Positions 18,089 to 26,241 of a DNA stretch of 64,000 bases are shown piece after piece; position 1 is the stretch's first letter, and every line of letters starts with the position of its first letter. A program made the translations under genes and the position numbers. Location: positions 7,688,001 through 7,752,000 of the forward strand of contig NZ_CP109435.1 in assembly GCF_036227125.1 (NCBI RefSeq), read 5' to 3'. The notes beneath the pieces are model-generated. The model was given only the letters and a program-made list of their open reading frames with translations, had not been told where the DNA came from and ran no database searches. This DNA comes from Streptomyces sp. NBC_01485 (GTDB taxonomy: Bacteria; Actinomycetota; Actinomycetes; Streptomycetales; Streptomycetaceae).

Positions 18089-18349
18089 TCAGTTCAGTCC
18101 GGGCCGCCGCCGCTCCCGGAGCGCCGCGTGCACGGCTGCCGGCAGGGCGGACAGGGCAGGCAGGCCGTCTTCCGCGTCCTCGGAGGGCGCGGGCGCGACT
18201 CCGGTCGCCCGGATCCTCCCCGGCCGGCCCACGTCGATCAGTCCCCGTAGGTGCAGGGCGAGTACGGCGACCGTGACCGCGGCGCGGGAACCGCCCCGCA
18301 GCAGCGCGATCTCGTACGGCTCCGGCCGGACCGGCGTACCACCGCTCAT
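18089..18349 (-). CDS. Small protein like the N-terminus of TIGR04222-type membrane proteins
   Basis: 86 aa from ATG 18349 (G-rich GGGGGGGAC before it). The segment PYEIALLRGGSRAAVTVAVLALHLRGLI is the kind that opens TIGR04222 proteins of actinobacteria, which continue with a membrane domain ending in Gly/Cys; here the protein stops after an Arg-rich tail. It may be a short stand-alone member or a truncated one. Function unknown. Convergent with gcl. Confidence 0.55.
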   Translation of the reverse strand: MSGGTPVRPEPYEIALLRGGSRAAVTVAVLALHLRGLIDVGRPGRIRATGVAPAPSEDAEDGLPALSALPAAVHAALRERRRPGLN

Positions 18350-18479
18350 GTCGTCCCCCCCGTGGCGGGGCCCGCCGCCCCCGTGTCGGCGGGCCCCGCG
18401 TGACCACAATGTGCCCTGTCCTGGGGGTGGTTGAAGCCTCCTGAACCATGTTCAGAGGTTGATTTGAGGTTGCCGCGCC

Positions 18480-18740
18480 TTACGTCCCGTGCGGCTCGGA
18501 GAGTCCCGGCCAGTCCTCGGGGCCGCCGCCCTGCCACTCGATGAGGTCGCTCTCCTCCACCTCGATCCGGTCCAGGTCGGCCAGCCGCAGGATCTCGACG
18601 ACGTCGTCGAGGTGCGAGGCGACCCCGAGGACGGCATCACCCGAGGTGACCCGGCGGGACCCGTCCAGGGCCGGGGGATGGACCACGATGTGCGGGTACT
18701 GGGGCGGGGGCTGGGGCGGGTGCTGCGTCGCGTTGGCCAT
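18480..18740 (-). CDS. Conserved-looking 86-aa protein, function unknown
   Basis: 86 aa from ATG 18740. A Pro-rich start (HPPQPPPQYPHIVVHPP) precedes a compact acidic part with DDVVEILRLADLDRIEVEE and WQGGGPEDWPGL. Codon use is normal for the genus. I do not recognise a family. It lies 70 bp beyond the neighbouring small gene on the same strand, with the tandem repeats and hairpins of 18791-19008 behind its start. Confidence 0.55.
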   Translation of the reverse strand: MANATQHPPQPPPQYPHIVVHPPALDGSRRVTSGDAVLGVASHLDDVVEILRLADLDRIEVEESDLIEWQGGGPEDWPGLSEPHGT

Positions 18741-18790
18741 GCCCTCAGCGTCCTGCGGACGGGGCGGTTCCGCACGCCGGGCAAGGGCGA

Positions 18791-18887
18791 GGCGGTGCGG
18801 GAGGGCGCGGGCGGTGCGGGAGGGCGCGGGCGGTGCGGGAGGGCGCGGGCGGTGCGGGAGGGCGCGGGCGGTGCGGGAGGGCGCGGG
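18791..18887. repeat. Five tandem copies of a 19-bp GC-rich repeat
   Basis: The unit GGTGCGGGAGGGCGCGGGC recurs about five times with almost no change. The period is not a multiple of three, so it is unlikely to be coding. It lies in the gap behind the start of the 18480 gene and beyond the glxR stop. Confidence 0.9.
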
Positions 18888-18898
18888 GTAACGCGTAG

Positions 18899-18949
18899 CG
18901 CCCCCTCGACGGCCCTGCCGACGGGGAGCGCTGGGGCGTCGAGGGGGCG
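18899..18949. terminator. 13-bp perfect dyad, probable terminator
   Basis: CGCCCCCTCGACG at 18899-18911 pairs with CGTCGAGGGGGCG at 18937-18949 across a 25-nt loop. It is about 320 bp beyond the glxR stop and may close the hyi-glxR transcript. Confidence 0.55.
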
Positions 18950-18956
18950 GGTTTGG

Positions 18957-19008
18957 CCGTCCGGCGGCGCGAGGCCGGGCGCGACAGGACGTTCGCGCCG
19001 CCGGACGG
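18957..19008. terminator. 16-bp perfect dyad, probable terminator
   Basis: CCGTCCGGCGGCGCGA at 18957-18972 pairs with TCGCGCCGCCGGACGG at 18993-19008, loop 20 nt. It follows the previous dyad by 7 bp. The rest of the gap to the glxR stop (19009-19266) shows no gene. Confidence 0.6.
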
Positions 19009-19266
19009 GGTTCGGTACGGCTGGGACCGCGGCGGGTACGACGGAAACCGGGCGTGCCTTCCCTCAGGTCGAGAAGGGCGGCTCGGGTCCTTCACCACCG
19101 CACTGGCTCACACGCCGCCGCGGTCCTCACCTCGCCCGCACGCCGCCGACCGGTCACCCCTCATCCGGGCCGTTCGGCTGCCGCGGGCCGCTTGTGTGGT
19201 CAAAAAGTGTGGGGAAGTCCTCGTGGTGCGGTGGACGGTGGGGGTGGGGGTGGGTGGACGGGTGGA

Positions 19267-20160
19267 TCAGACCCGGTCGCCGGAGAGGCGCTCGACGGCC
19301 CGCAGCAGGGCCGAGTGGTCCAGGCCGCCGTCGCCCTGCGCACGCAGGCTCGCGACGAGTTGGGCGACCATCGAGCCGACGGGCAGGGCCGCGCCGACGC
19401 TGCGGGCGGCGTCGGTGACGATGCCCATGTCCTTGTGGTGCAGGTCGATCCGGAAGCCCGGCTTGAAGTCGCGGTCGAGGAAGTTGTCCTTCTTGCGCGT
19501 CAGCACCGTCGAGCCGGCGAGCCCGCCGTTCAGGACGTCCAGCGCCGCCTTCAGGTCGACGCCCGACTTCTCCAGGAAGACGACGGCCTCGGCGCAGGCC
19601 TGGATGTTGACGGCGACGATCAGTTGGTTGGCGGCCTTCACGGTCTGGCCCGAGCCGTGCGGACCGCAGAGCACGATCGTCTTGCCGAGGGCCTCGAAGA
19701 GGGGCTTCGCCTCGTCGAAGTCGGCCTGCCCGCCGCCGACCATGATGGACAGCACGGCCTCGACGGCACCGGCCTCACCGCCGGACACGGGGGCGTCGAG
19801 CACCCGGATGCCCTTGTCGTGCGCCGCCCGCGCGAGGTCGACCGAGGTCTGCGGGGTGATCGAGGACATGTCGATCAGGAGTGCGCCGGACCGCGCGTTC
19901 TCCAGGATGCCGTCGGGGCCGTACGCGATGGCCTCGACCTGCGGGGAGGCGGGCACCATCGTGATCACGACGTCGGCGTCGCGGACCGCCTCGGCGATGG
20001 ACGACGCCGAGGTGCCGCCGGCGGCGGTGAGCCGGTCCAGCTTGGCCTGTTCCAGGGTGAAGCCGGTGACGTCGTAACCCGCCTTGATCAGGTTCTCGGA
20101 CATGGGGGAGCCCATGATGCCGAGGCCGATCCAGGAGACCTTGGGGAGTGCGTTGCTCAT
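19267..20160 (-). CDS. glxR: Tartronate semialdehyde reductase
   Basis: 297 aa beta-hydroxyacid dehydrogenase. It reduces tartronate semialdehyde (2-hydroxy-3-oxopropionate) to glycerate with NAD(P)H. The N-terminal Rossmann motif is GLGIMGSPM (about residues 12-20), the substrate-binding stretch is DAPVSGGEAGA and the catalytic Lys is in GSGQTVKAANQ. GAGAGG precedes ATG 20160. It lies 25 bp behind hyi in one operon controlled by the operator at 21032-21073. Confidence 0.93.
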   Translation of the reverse strand: MSNALPKVSWIGLGIMGSPMSENLIKAGYDVTGFTLEQAKLDRLTAAGGTSASSIAEAVRDADVVITMVPASPQVEAIAYGPDGILENARSGALLIDMSSITPQTSVDLARAAHDKGIRVLDAPVSGGEAGAVEAVLSIMVGGGQADFDEAKPLFEALGKTIVLCGPHGSGQTVKAANQLIVAVNIQACAEAVVFLEKSGVDLKAALDVLNGGLAGSTVLTRKKDNFLDRDFKPGFRIDLHHKDMGIVTDAARSVGAALPVGSMVAQLVASLRAQGDGGLDHSALLRAVERLSGDRV

Positions 20161-20185
20161 CGGGAATGCCTCTCGGTACGGGGGG

Positions 20186-21007
20186 TCAGCGGGGCAGCCA
20201 GTCGAAGGCCTCGGCGCTCGGGCGGTCGCCGGGCTTGTACTCCAGGCCGACCCAGCCGTCGTAGCCGGACTTCTTCAACTGGTCGAGGAGCTCCTCCAGC
20301 GGCAGCGTCCCCGTGCCCGGCGCGCCGCGGCCCGGGTTGTCGGCGATCTGCACATGGCCGGTCTTCGAGGCGTACCGCTCGATCACCGACGGCAGGTCCT
20401 CGCCGTTCATCGACAGGTGGTACAGGTCCATCAGGAACTTCGCGTTGCCGAGCCCCGTCGCCTCGTTGACCTGGTCGACGACCTTGACCGCGGCCGGTGC
20501 GCCGACCAGCGGGTACAGCGGCGACTCGGGCCGGTTCAGCGCCTCGATCAGCAGGACCGCGCCGATCCGGCTCGCGGCCCGGGCGGCGAGGGTCAGGTTC
20601 TCCAGCGCGAGCGCGTCCTGTTCGGCCGGTGCCACGCCGTCGACGCGGTTGCCGTACAGGGCGTTCAGCGCCGTGCAGCCCAGGGACTGCGCGAAGTCGG
20701 CGGCGACGTCGATGTTGGCGCGGAACCGCTCCGACTCCTCGCCGGGCAGCGACAGGGCGCCGCGGTCGGGGCCCGGGAGCCGTCCGGCGTAGAAGTTGAG
20801 GCCGGTGAGCTGTACGCCCGCGTCCTCGATCGCCTGCTTCAGCGCGTCGAGCTCGGACCGCTCGGGGGTGGGGGAGTCGATCCAGGGCCACCACAGCTCG
20901 ACCGCGGTGAAGCCGGCCGCGGCGGCTGCCGCGGGGCGCTCCAGGAGCGGGAGTTCCGTGAAGAGGATCGACAGGTTGACGTTGAAGCGCTGCTCTTCGA
21001 AGCCCAT
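20186..21007 (-). CDS. hyi: Hydroxypyruvate isomerase
   Basis: 273 aa of the xylose-isomerase-like TIM-barrel family. It interconverts hydroxypyruvate and tartronate semialdehyde. Visible are the N-terminal FNVNLSILFTELPLLERPA, the metal-binding Glu in LLIEALN and the strand FLMDLYHLSMNGED with its metal-binding residues. First gene of the hyi-glxR operon; with gcl it completes the glyoxylate to glycerate route. Two AllR-type boxes lie directly upstream. Confidence 0.92.
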   Translation of the reverse strand: MGFEEQRFNVNLSILFTELPLLERPAAAAAAGFTAVELWWPWIDSPTPERSELDALKQAIEDAGVQLTGLNFYAGRLPGPDRGALSLPGEESERFRANIDVAADFAQSLGCTALNALYGNRVDGVAPAEQDALALENLTLAARAASRIGAVLLIEALNRPESPLYPLVGAPAAVKVVDQVNEATGLGNAKFLMDLYHLSMNGEDLPSVIERYASKTGHVQIADNPGRGAPGTGTLPLEELLDQLKKSGYDGWVGLEYKPGDRPSAEAFDWLPR

Positions 21008-21031
21008 GGTGTTCCGCGCTCCCTTCCGGGT

Positions 21032-21073
21032 CGACTATTCCGTATTGCGGAAGTTGATTTCTGCTTAATGGAA
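21032..21073 (-). promoter_or_regulatory. AllR-type operator pair at the hyi promoter
   Basis: Strong box TTCCGTATTGCGGAA at 21038-21052 and weak box TTCTGCTTAATGGAA at 21059-21073, centres 21 bp apart, the weak one farther from the gene as at gcl. On the minus strand TAGTCG (21032-21037) follows the strong box directly and can act as -10. Confidence 0.7.
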
Positions 21074-21255
21074 GATTGCCGCTCTGGGGCGCGGCTTGTC
21101 AAGGGGGTGCGGAGGTGTTCCGGTTCCCGCGCGCAGGGGTCGGCCCGGCAGGGCGGGGCGGAATCCCCGGTCCCGCGTGATCGTCCGGCGGGTCCGTTAA
21201 GGTCGGGGTTCGGGCGGTGACGGTCCGGTCCTGTTCAGAGAGGTGTGGGGGCGCG

Positions 21256-21504
21256 ATGCGACTGAAAGTGGAGTTCACCACCGAGCCCTTCGATCTCGAG
21301 GAGGCGCCCGCGCACGCGCTGGTCGCCCGCGAGGTGATCGAGGCCGCCGACCTGGACGCGGTGGACGTCGGACCGTTCGGCAACACCGCGGAGGGCGCCG
21401 CCGACGCGGTCCTCGCCGCCGTGGACGCCCTGCTGCGCAAGTCCCTCGGCGCGGGCGCCACCCGTATCTCCCTCCAGGTCAACGTCGTCGGGGAGGGCGA
21501 GTGA
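21256..21504 (+). CDS. 82-aa acidic protein coupled to an HTH gene, unknown
   Basis: 82 aa from ATG 21256, rich in Ala, Asp and Glu, with a strand-helix pattern (LKVEFTTEPF at the start, ATRISLQVNVV at the end). Its stop overlaps the GTG of the following HTH gene (GTGA), so the two are co-translated. TAAGGT at 21198-21203 may be its -10. No family recognised. The pair sits between the glyoxylate and urate operons and may belong to their control. Confidence 0.65.
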   Translation: MRLKVEFTTEPFDLEEAPAHALVAREVIEAADLDAVDVGPFGNTAEGAADAVLAAVDALLRKSLGAGATRISLQVNVVGEGE

Positions 21505-21869
21505 GCACCGGCGGCGACGAGGCCTTCATCGCGGCCGTGAAACCGTTGGTCGACGCGATGGGCGGGGAGATGCTCCCGCCGGACGAGGCCGGCCCCGACG
21601 ACGTGGTGCTCGCCTGGGAGGGCGTCGACAGCGTCGCCGTACGCCTGCCGCAGCTCGCCGACTCCCTCGATCACATCCTGGCCGCCATGGAGCGCAAGAA
21701 GGGCAAGCCCCTCGCCGACCTCGACCGCAAGGCCAAGCAGGAGGTCGTACGGATACTCGAGGCGCGTGGCGCCTTCTCCGTACGGCACGGTGTGGAGACC
21801 GTGGCGAGCGCGCTCGGGGTGAGCCGCTTCACCGTCTACAACTACCTCAACCGGGAGAAAGAGGCCTGA
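21501..21869 (+). CDS. DauR/YheO-type helix-turn-helix protein
   Basis: 122 aa from GTG 21501. The C-terminal half carries an HTH_22-like domain: LADLDRKAKQEVVRILEARG, then AFSVRHGVETVASALG and the recognition part VSRFTVYNYLN. In YheO/DauR this domain follows a PAS-like sensor; here the N-terminal part is short (about 65 residues) and different. Coupled to the 82-aa gene. It ends 44 bp before the AllR-type box of the urate operon, so a link to purine control is possible. Confidence 0.75.
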   Translation: MSTGGDEAFIAAVKPLVDAMGGEMLPPDEAGPDDVVLAWEGVDSVAVRLPQLADSLDHILAAMERKKGKPLADLDRKAKQEVVRILEARGAFSVRHGVETVASALGVSRFTVYNYLNREKEA

Positions 21870-21912
21870 GGCGTCAGTCCAGGAGTCCGCCCCGAGGGGT
21901 CCGCCCGCAGCG

Positions 21913-21971
21913 TTCCGTTACCCGGAATTTTCAACAAAGTGTTGACGCGGTGTCGTGGAGGGGCGTTAGCT
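21913..21971 (+). promoter_or_regulatory. Promoter and AllR-type box of the urate operon
   Basis: Box TTCCGTTACCCGGAA at 21913-21927. TTGACG (21942-21947) and TTAGCT (21966-21971) are 18 bp apart and make a good promoter. A dyad TTCAAC-N5-GTTGAC (21930-21946) overlaps the -35. Here the box is upstream of -35 rather than in the spacer. Confidence 0.65.
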
Positions 21972-22022
21972 GAACGCAGCCCGCTCAAGCACGAAGGCCG
22001 TCTCGCGGCCACGGAGGCTCCC

Positions 22023-22538
22023 GTGACTTCGACTTTCCCGCCCCCGGGCCTGGCCCGGTTCAACGACCTCGAGGAGGCCGCGGCCCGCGCCGCCCTCCAC
22101 GAGGCGTGCGCCGCCACGGAGTGGGCGGACCGACTGCTCGCGGCCCGCCCCTACGCCACCGTCGACGCCCTGTACGCCGTCAGTGACGCCGCCATGGCCG
22201 ACCTGACCGCCGCGGACCTCGCGGAGGCCATGGCCGGACACCCCCCGATCGGCCGCCCCAAGCCCGGCGACCCGACCTCGGCGCGCGAGCAGCGCGGTAT
22301 GGCCGGCGCCTCCGAGGAGCTGAAGACGGAGATGCTCGAACTGAATCTGGCCTACCAGGAGAAGTTCGGCCACGTCTTCCTGATCTGCGCCACCGGTCGC
22401 ACCGGCGAGCAGATGCGGGACGCGGTGAAGGAACGGATCGGCAACGCGCCCGAGCAGGAGCGGGAGATCGTCCGGACCGAACTGGGCAAGATCAACCGTA
22501 TCCGCCTGGCCGGTCTCGTACAGGAAGAAGCGGCATGA
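22023..22538 (+). CDS. uraD: OHCU decarboxylase
   Basis: 171 aa from GTG 22023 (GGAGG upstream). It converts 2-oxo-4-hydroxy-4-carboxy-5-ureidoimidazoline to S-allantoin, the last step of uricolysis. The family motif with catalytic His is AGHPPIGRP; SAREQRGM and LNLAYQEKFGHVFLICATGR are also typical. First gene of a four-gene operon; the stop overlaps uraH (ATGA). Confidence 0.93.
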   Translation: MTSTFPPPGLARFNDLEEAAARAALHEACAATEWADRLLAARPYATVDALYAVSDAAMADLTAADLAEAMAGHPPIGRPKPGDPTSAREQRGMAGASEELKTEMLELNLAYQEKFGHVFLICATGRTGEQMRDAVKERIGNAPEQEREIVRTELGKINRIRLAGLVQEEAA

Positions 22539-23002
22539 GCACCGACACCCCAGCCTTCGACACCACCGCCTCTGACGCCAAGGCGTCCGTCGCCACCGCC
22601 TCCGGCGCCCCGGCCTCCGTGTCCACCCACATCCTGGACACCAGCGTCGGCCGGCCCGCCCGGGGAGTCGCCGTCCAGCTCGCCGCACGTGCGGGGCGCG
22701 CTGCCGACTGGCAGCCGCTCGGCGGCTCCGCGACCGACGCGGACGGCCGGTGCAAGGACCTCCCGGCGCTGCCGGCGGGGACCACCCACGTACGGCTCGA
22801 CTTCGCGGTCGAGGCGTACTTCGAGACATCCGCGAAGAAGCAAGCCGATGCGCAGCAGGACGCCCCCGCGTACCGGGACAGCGGTGCCACCGGGGTGTTC
22901 TTCCCGGAGGTGGCGATCACGTTCGCCGTCGTGCCCGGCGAGCACTACCACGTACCGCTGCTGCTCAACCCGTTCGGCTACTCCGTATACCGAGGGAGCT
23001 AG
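22535..23002 (+). CDS. uraH: 5-Hydroxyisourate hydrolase
   Basis: 155 aa transthyretin-like protein. It hydrolyses the uricase product 5-hydroxyisourate. Typical are VSTHILDTSVGRPA near the N-terminus and the C-terminal tetrapeptide YRGS, which carries catalytic residues. It has an extra 27-residue Ala/Thr/Asp-rich N-terminal extension before the domain. Overlaps uraD and is 7 bp from the uricase gene. Confidence 0.94.
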   Translation: MSTDTPAFDTTASDAKASVATASGAPASVSTHILDTSVGRPARGVAVQLAARAGRAADWQPLGGSATDADGRCKDLPALPAGTTHVRLDFAVEAYFETSAKKQADAQQDAPAYRDSGATGVFFPEVAITFAVVPGEHYHVPLLLNPFGYSVYRGS

Positions 23003-23009
23003 CAGACAC

Positions 23010-23903
23010 ATGCCCACGATCCTGGGACAGAACCAGTACGGCAAGGCCGAGAACCGAGTCGTGAAGATCACGCGGGACGGCGCCACCCACCACATCAAGG
23101 ATCTCAACGTCTCCGTGTCGTTGAGCGGCGACATGGACGAGGTCCATCTCTCCGGTTCGAACGCCAACGTCCTGCCGACCGACACCACCAAGAACACGGT
23201 GTACGCGTTCGCCAAGGAGCACGGCATCGAGTCCGCCGAGCAGTTCGGCATCCACCTCGCCCGTCACTTCGTGTCGTCGCAGGAGCCGATCAGGACGGCC
23301 CGGATCCGTATCGAGGAGTACGCCTGGGAGCGCACGACGGGGGGCCACTCCTTCGTCCGCAAGGGCCAGGAGACCCGGCTCACCCAGATCACCTACGACG
23401 GCCGGAACTGGGAAGTCGTCTCCGGGCTCAAGGACTTGACGGTACTCAACTCGACGGACTCCGAGTTCTGGGGCTACGTCAAGGACAAGTACACGACGCT
23501 GCCCGAGGCGCACGACCGCATCCTGGCGACCGAGGTGTCCGCCCGCTGGCGCTTCAACTGGTCCGACGACGCACAGGAGATGCCGGACTGGGAGGAGTCC
23601 TACGAGCGGACGAAGCAGCACCTGCTCCAGGCGTTCGCCGAGACGTACTCGCTGTCGCTCCAACAGAGCCTGTACCAGATGGGTTCGCGGATCATCGACC
23701 ACCGCGACGAGATCGACGAGGTCCGCTTCTCGCTCCCCAACAAGCACCATTTCCTTGTGGACTTGGCCCCGTTCGGCCTGAAGAACGCCACCTCCGACGG
23801 AGCTGTGTACTTCGCCGCCGACCGCCCCTACGGCCTGATCGAGGCCACCGTCCTGCGGGACGGCAGCGAGGCGAGGATCCCGGCGGACCTCACCAACCTC
23901 TGA
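23010..23903 (+). CDS. Urate oxidase (uricase)
   Basis: 297 aa from ATG 23010. It oxidises urate with O2 to 5-hydroxyisourate without a cofactor. Seen: the early Lys in GQNQYGKAENR, the catalytic Thr region VLPTDTTKNTVYA, the substrate region with Arg and Gln (SLQQSLYQMG) and FSLPNKHHFLVDL. Length is normal. Third in the uraD-uraH-uricase-deaminase operon. Confidence 0.96.
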   Translation: MPTILGQNQYGKAENRVVKITRDGATHHIKDLNVSVSLSGDMDEVHLSGSNANVLPTDTTKNTVYAFAKEHGIESAEQFGIHLARHFVSSQEPIRTARIRIEEYAWERTTGGHSFVRKGQETRLTQITYDGRNWEVVSGLKDLTVLNSTDSEFWGYVKDKYTTLPEAHDRILATEVSARWRFNWSDDAQEMPDWEESYERTKQHLLQAFAETYSLSLQQSLYQMGSRIIDHRDEIDEVRFSLPNKHHFLVDLAPFGLKNATSDGAVYFAADRPYGLIEATVLRDGSEARIPADLTNL

Positions 23904-23942
23904 CGCGAACCCGGCACGGCAGTACGGAAGTTAGGACGAACG

Positions 23943-25325
23943 ATGGTAACGATGGTTCAGCGCGTCGTCATCGAGAACTGCGCGATCGCGACCGTGGACG
24001 CCGCCGACACCGAGTACACCACCGGGTACGTCGTCATCGCCGGCAACCGCATCGAGTCGCTCGGCGCGGGCAGGGCGCCCGAGGGGCTGGCGGACGTGGT
24101 CCGGCGCATCGACGCGACCGGTCACCTGGTCACCCCCGGCCTGGTCAACACGCATCACCACTACTACCAGTGGATCACCCGGGGCCTGGCCACCGACCAC
24201 AACCTCTTCGACTGGCTCGTCGCCCTCTACCCGACCTGGGCGCGCATCGACGAGCAGATGGTCCGCGCGGCGGCCCAGGGCTCCCTCGCGATGATGGCCC
24301 GCGGCGGCGTCACCACCGCCATGGACCACCACTACGTCTTCCCGAAGGGCTCCGGCGACCTGTCCGGCGCGATCATCGACGCCGCCCGTGACATGGGCGT
24401 CCGCTTCACCCTCGCCCGCGGCTCCATGGACCGCAGCGAGAAGGACGGCGGGCTGCCCCCGGACTTCGCCGTCGAGACCCTCGAAGGCGCCCTCGCGGCG
24501 ACCGAGGAGACCGTCCGGCAGCATCACGACGCCTCCTTCGACGCGATGACCCAGGTCGCCGTCGCGCCCTGCTCACCCTTCTCCGTTTCCACCGAACTGC
24601 TGCGCCAGGGGGCCGAGTTGGCCCGCCGGCTCGGCGTGCGCCTGCACACCCACGGCTCGGAGACGGTCGAGGAGGAGAAGTTCTGCCACGAGCTGTTCGG
24701 CATGGGCCCGACCGACTACTTCGAGTCCACCGGCTGGCTCGGCGAGGACGTGTGGATGGCGCACTGCGTCCACATGAACGACTCCGACATCGACGCGTTC
24801 GCCCGTACGAAGACGGGTGTCGCCCACTGTCCGTCGTCCAACGCCCGGCTGGCGGCGGGCATCGCCCGCGTCCCCGACATGCTGGCGGCCGGCGTCCCGG
24901 TCGGCCTCGGCGTCGACGGCACGGCGTCCAACGAGTCCGGCGAACTCCACACCGAACTGCGCAACGCCCTGCTCATCAACCGCCTCGGAGCCCACCGGGA
25001 AGCCGCCCTGAACGCCCGTCAGGCGCTGCGCCTCGGGACGTTCGGCGGTGCCCAAGTCCTGGGCCGGGCACGGGAGATCGGCTCCCTGGAGCCGGGCAAG
25101 CTCGCCGACCTGGTGCTGTGGAGGCTGGACACCCTCGCCCACGCCTCCATCGCCGACCCGGTGACCGCCCTGGTCTTCGGAGCGGCGGCCCCGGTGACCG
25201 CCTCTTTCGTGAACGGCCGTCAGATCGTCGAGAACGGACGCCTGTTGCACGCCGACGAGGACGAGATTGCCCGCTCCACACGCGCCGAGGCCCAGCGCCT
25301 GGCCCGCATCGCCGCGCAGGCGTAG
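23943..25325 (+). CDS. 8-Oxoguanine deaminase
   Basis: 460 aa amidohydrolase. Metal ligands are visible in LVNTHHHYYQW, RLHTHGSE, MAHCVHM and GLGVDGTASNES. The layout fits 8-oxoguanine deaminase (8-oxoguanine to urate) more than guanine deaminase, and urate would feed straight into the preceding genes. TTAGGA precedes ATG 23943, 39 bp after the uricase stop. ATG 23952 is possible. No clear terminator follows; the next kilobase is decayed sequence. Confidence 0.88.
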   Translation: MVTMVQRVVIENCAIATVDAADTEYTTGYVVIAGNRIESLGAGRAPEGLADVVRRIDATGHLVTPGLVNTHHHYYQWITRGLATDHNLFDWLVALYPTWARIDEQMVRAAAQGSLAMMARGGVTTAMDHHYVFPKGSGDLSGAIIDAARDMGVRFTLARGSMDRSEKDGGLPPDFAVETLEGALAATEETVRQHHDASFDAMTQVAVAPCSPFSVSTELLRQGAELARRLGVRLHTHGSETVEEEKFCHELFGMGPTDYFESTGWLGEDVWMAHCVHMNDSDIDAFARTKTGVAHCPSSNARLAAGIARVPDMLAAGVPVGLGVDGTASNESGELHTELRNALLINRLGAHREAALNARQALRLGTFGGAQVLGRAREIGSLEPGKLADLVLWRLDTLAHASIADPVTALVFGAAAPVTASFVNGRQIVENGRLLHADEDEIARSTRAEAQRLARIAAQA

Positions 25326-25454
25326 ACGCGGGAAGTGCCGAGGCCTGAGAACTCCGGCCGAGGGGGACGGCCCTCGGCCGGAGCCATGGACCCGGGCAGG
25401 GCCCATGGCGGACGGTGACCGGGGCGCGCATGGACGGGCGCGCCCCGGAGCCAC

Positions 25455-25697
25455 CTACCCGCGCCCCGGCCACCGCATCAGGCTCGCCGGCAACTCCGCC
25501 TGCTCGACGGCGTCGTCCGGCGCACGATGCCCCGGCCACGGCATCGGGTTCGCCGGCAACTCCGCCTGCTCGACGGCGTCGTCCGGCGCACGATGCGTGT
25601 GCGGGCGCTTCGACAGCAGCGCCACCGACATCGTCCGGTTCGCCACGAAGGCGGCGCTGCCGCTGGGAACGCCCAGTCGTACGAGGCCGGGAGTCAC
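25455..25697 (-). CDS. Doubtful 80-aa ORF with an internal duplication
   Basis: Not recognised. The frame reads through both copies of a 66-bp repeat, giving a 22-residue unit twice (RAPDDAVEQAELPA...MPWPGH). The N-terminal part FVANRTMSVALLSKRP reads like real protein. It may be the end of a decayed gene in the damaged region 25.4-26.5 kb. Confidence 0.25.
   Translation of the reverse strand: MTPGLVRLGVPSGSAAFVANRTMSVALLSKRPHTHRAPDDAVEQAELPANPMPWPGHRAPDDAVEQAELPASLMRWPGRG
25464..25595. repeat. 66-bp tandem duplication
   Basis: Two adjacent copies (25464-25529 and 25530-25595) differ at only a few positions. The period keeps the minus-strand frame open. Confidence 0.85.
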
Positions 25698-25818
25698 ACA
25701 TCACCGGCTGCGCGCCGCCTCTCACCTCGCGCACCCAGCGGGTGAACTGGGCCAGCCCGGCCCCGGGGGAGGGACGCTGGTGGCGAATCCACGGGCGGCC
25801 GGGTACCAGTCCCGCGAA

Positions 25819-25846
25819 TGTGACACTCCCGGTAGGAAGTGTCACA
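25819..25846. promoter_or_regulatory. Orphan operator-like dyad
   Basis: TGTGACACT / AGTGTCACA, 9-bp arms 10 bp apart. Such dyads are typical operators of HxlR or TetR regulators. No intact gene starts beside it; decayed HxlR and MFS relics lie 200-650 bp to the right. Confidence 0.45.
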
Positions 25847-25983
25847 GTTCACGGCCGACAACACCCCGGGTCTCCAGCACGGACTCACCCTCACCCGGCC
25901 CGGATCGCCCAGGCGGAACTCGCCTACAGGTTCGCGATGCCGACTGCGCTGGCACTGTCGCCCCACCGCTCCTGTACTCGCAC

Positions 25984-26009
25984 CGCATCCGCATCCGCAT
26001 CCGCATCCC
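25984..26009. repeat. GCATCC hexanucleotide repeat
   Basis: Four tandem GCATCC units in a gene-free stretch left of the MFS relic. Slippage repeat; no function inferred. Confidence 0.8.
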
Positions 26010-26032
26010 CACCGCTTCCGCCTCGGTCCGGG

Positions 26033-26240
26033 TCAGTCGCCGTTGCGCTGTGGCCGCCTCGTCCGCAGTGCCGTCGCGGCCAGTACCAGTGCTGCCGCCG
26101 CGATCACCGAGGCGACCTGGAAGGCGAGTTGGTAGCCCTCCGGCCAGCAGGAGCAGCCCTCCGAAGGGGATGAGATAGGCGTTGACGACCCAGGCCACCC
26201 CCGGGCCGCTGAACCCGAGGTCGCGCTGGATGGCGGGCAT
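26033..26240 (-). pseudogene. MFS transporter relic with most of the gene deleted
   Basis: From 26240 leftward the minus strand encodes MPAIQRDLGFSGPGVAWVV and AYLIPFGGLLLLAG, the first-loop to second-helix region of an EmrB/QacA transporter. Near 26140 this jumps, out of frame, to a transporter C-terminus (PEGYQLAFQVASVIAAAALV...RPQRNGD) with stop at 26033-26035. The start and about 400 central residues are missing. Its right edge abuts an HxlR relic. Confidence 0.7.
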
Positions 26241-26241
26241 C

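Noticed and set aside
18791..18887. Possible CRISPR array
   Set aside because: Repeats are tandem without spacers and no cas genes are near.
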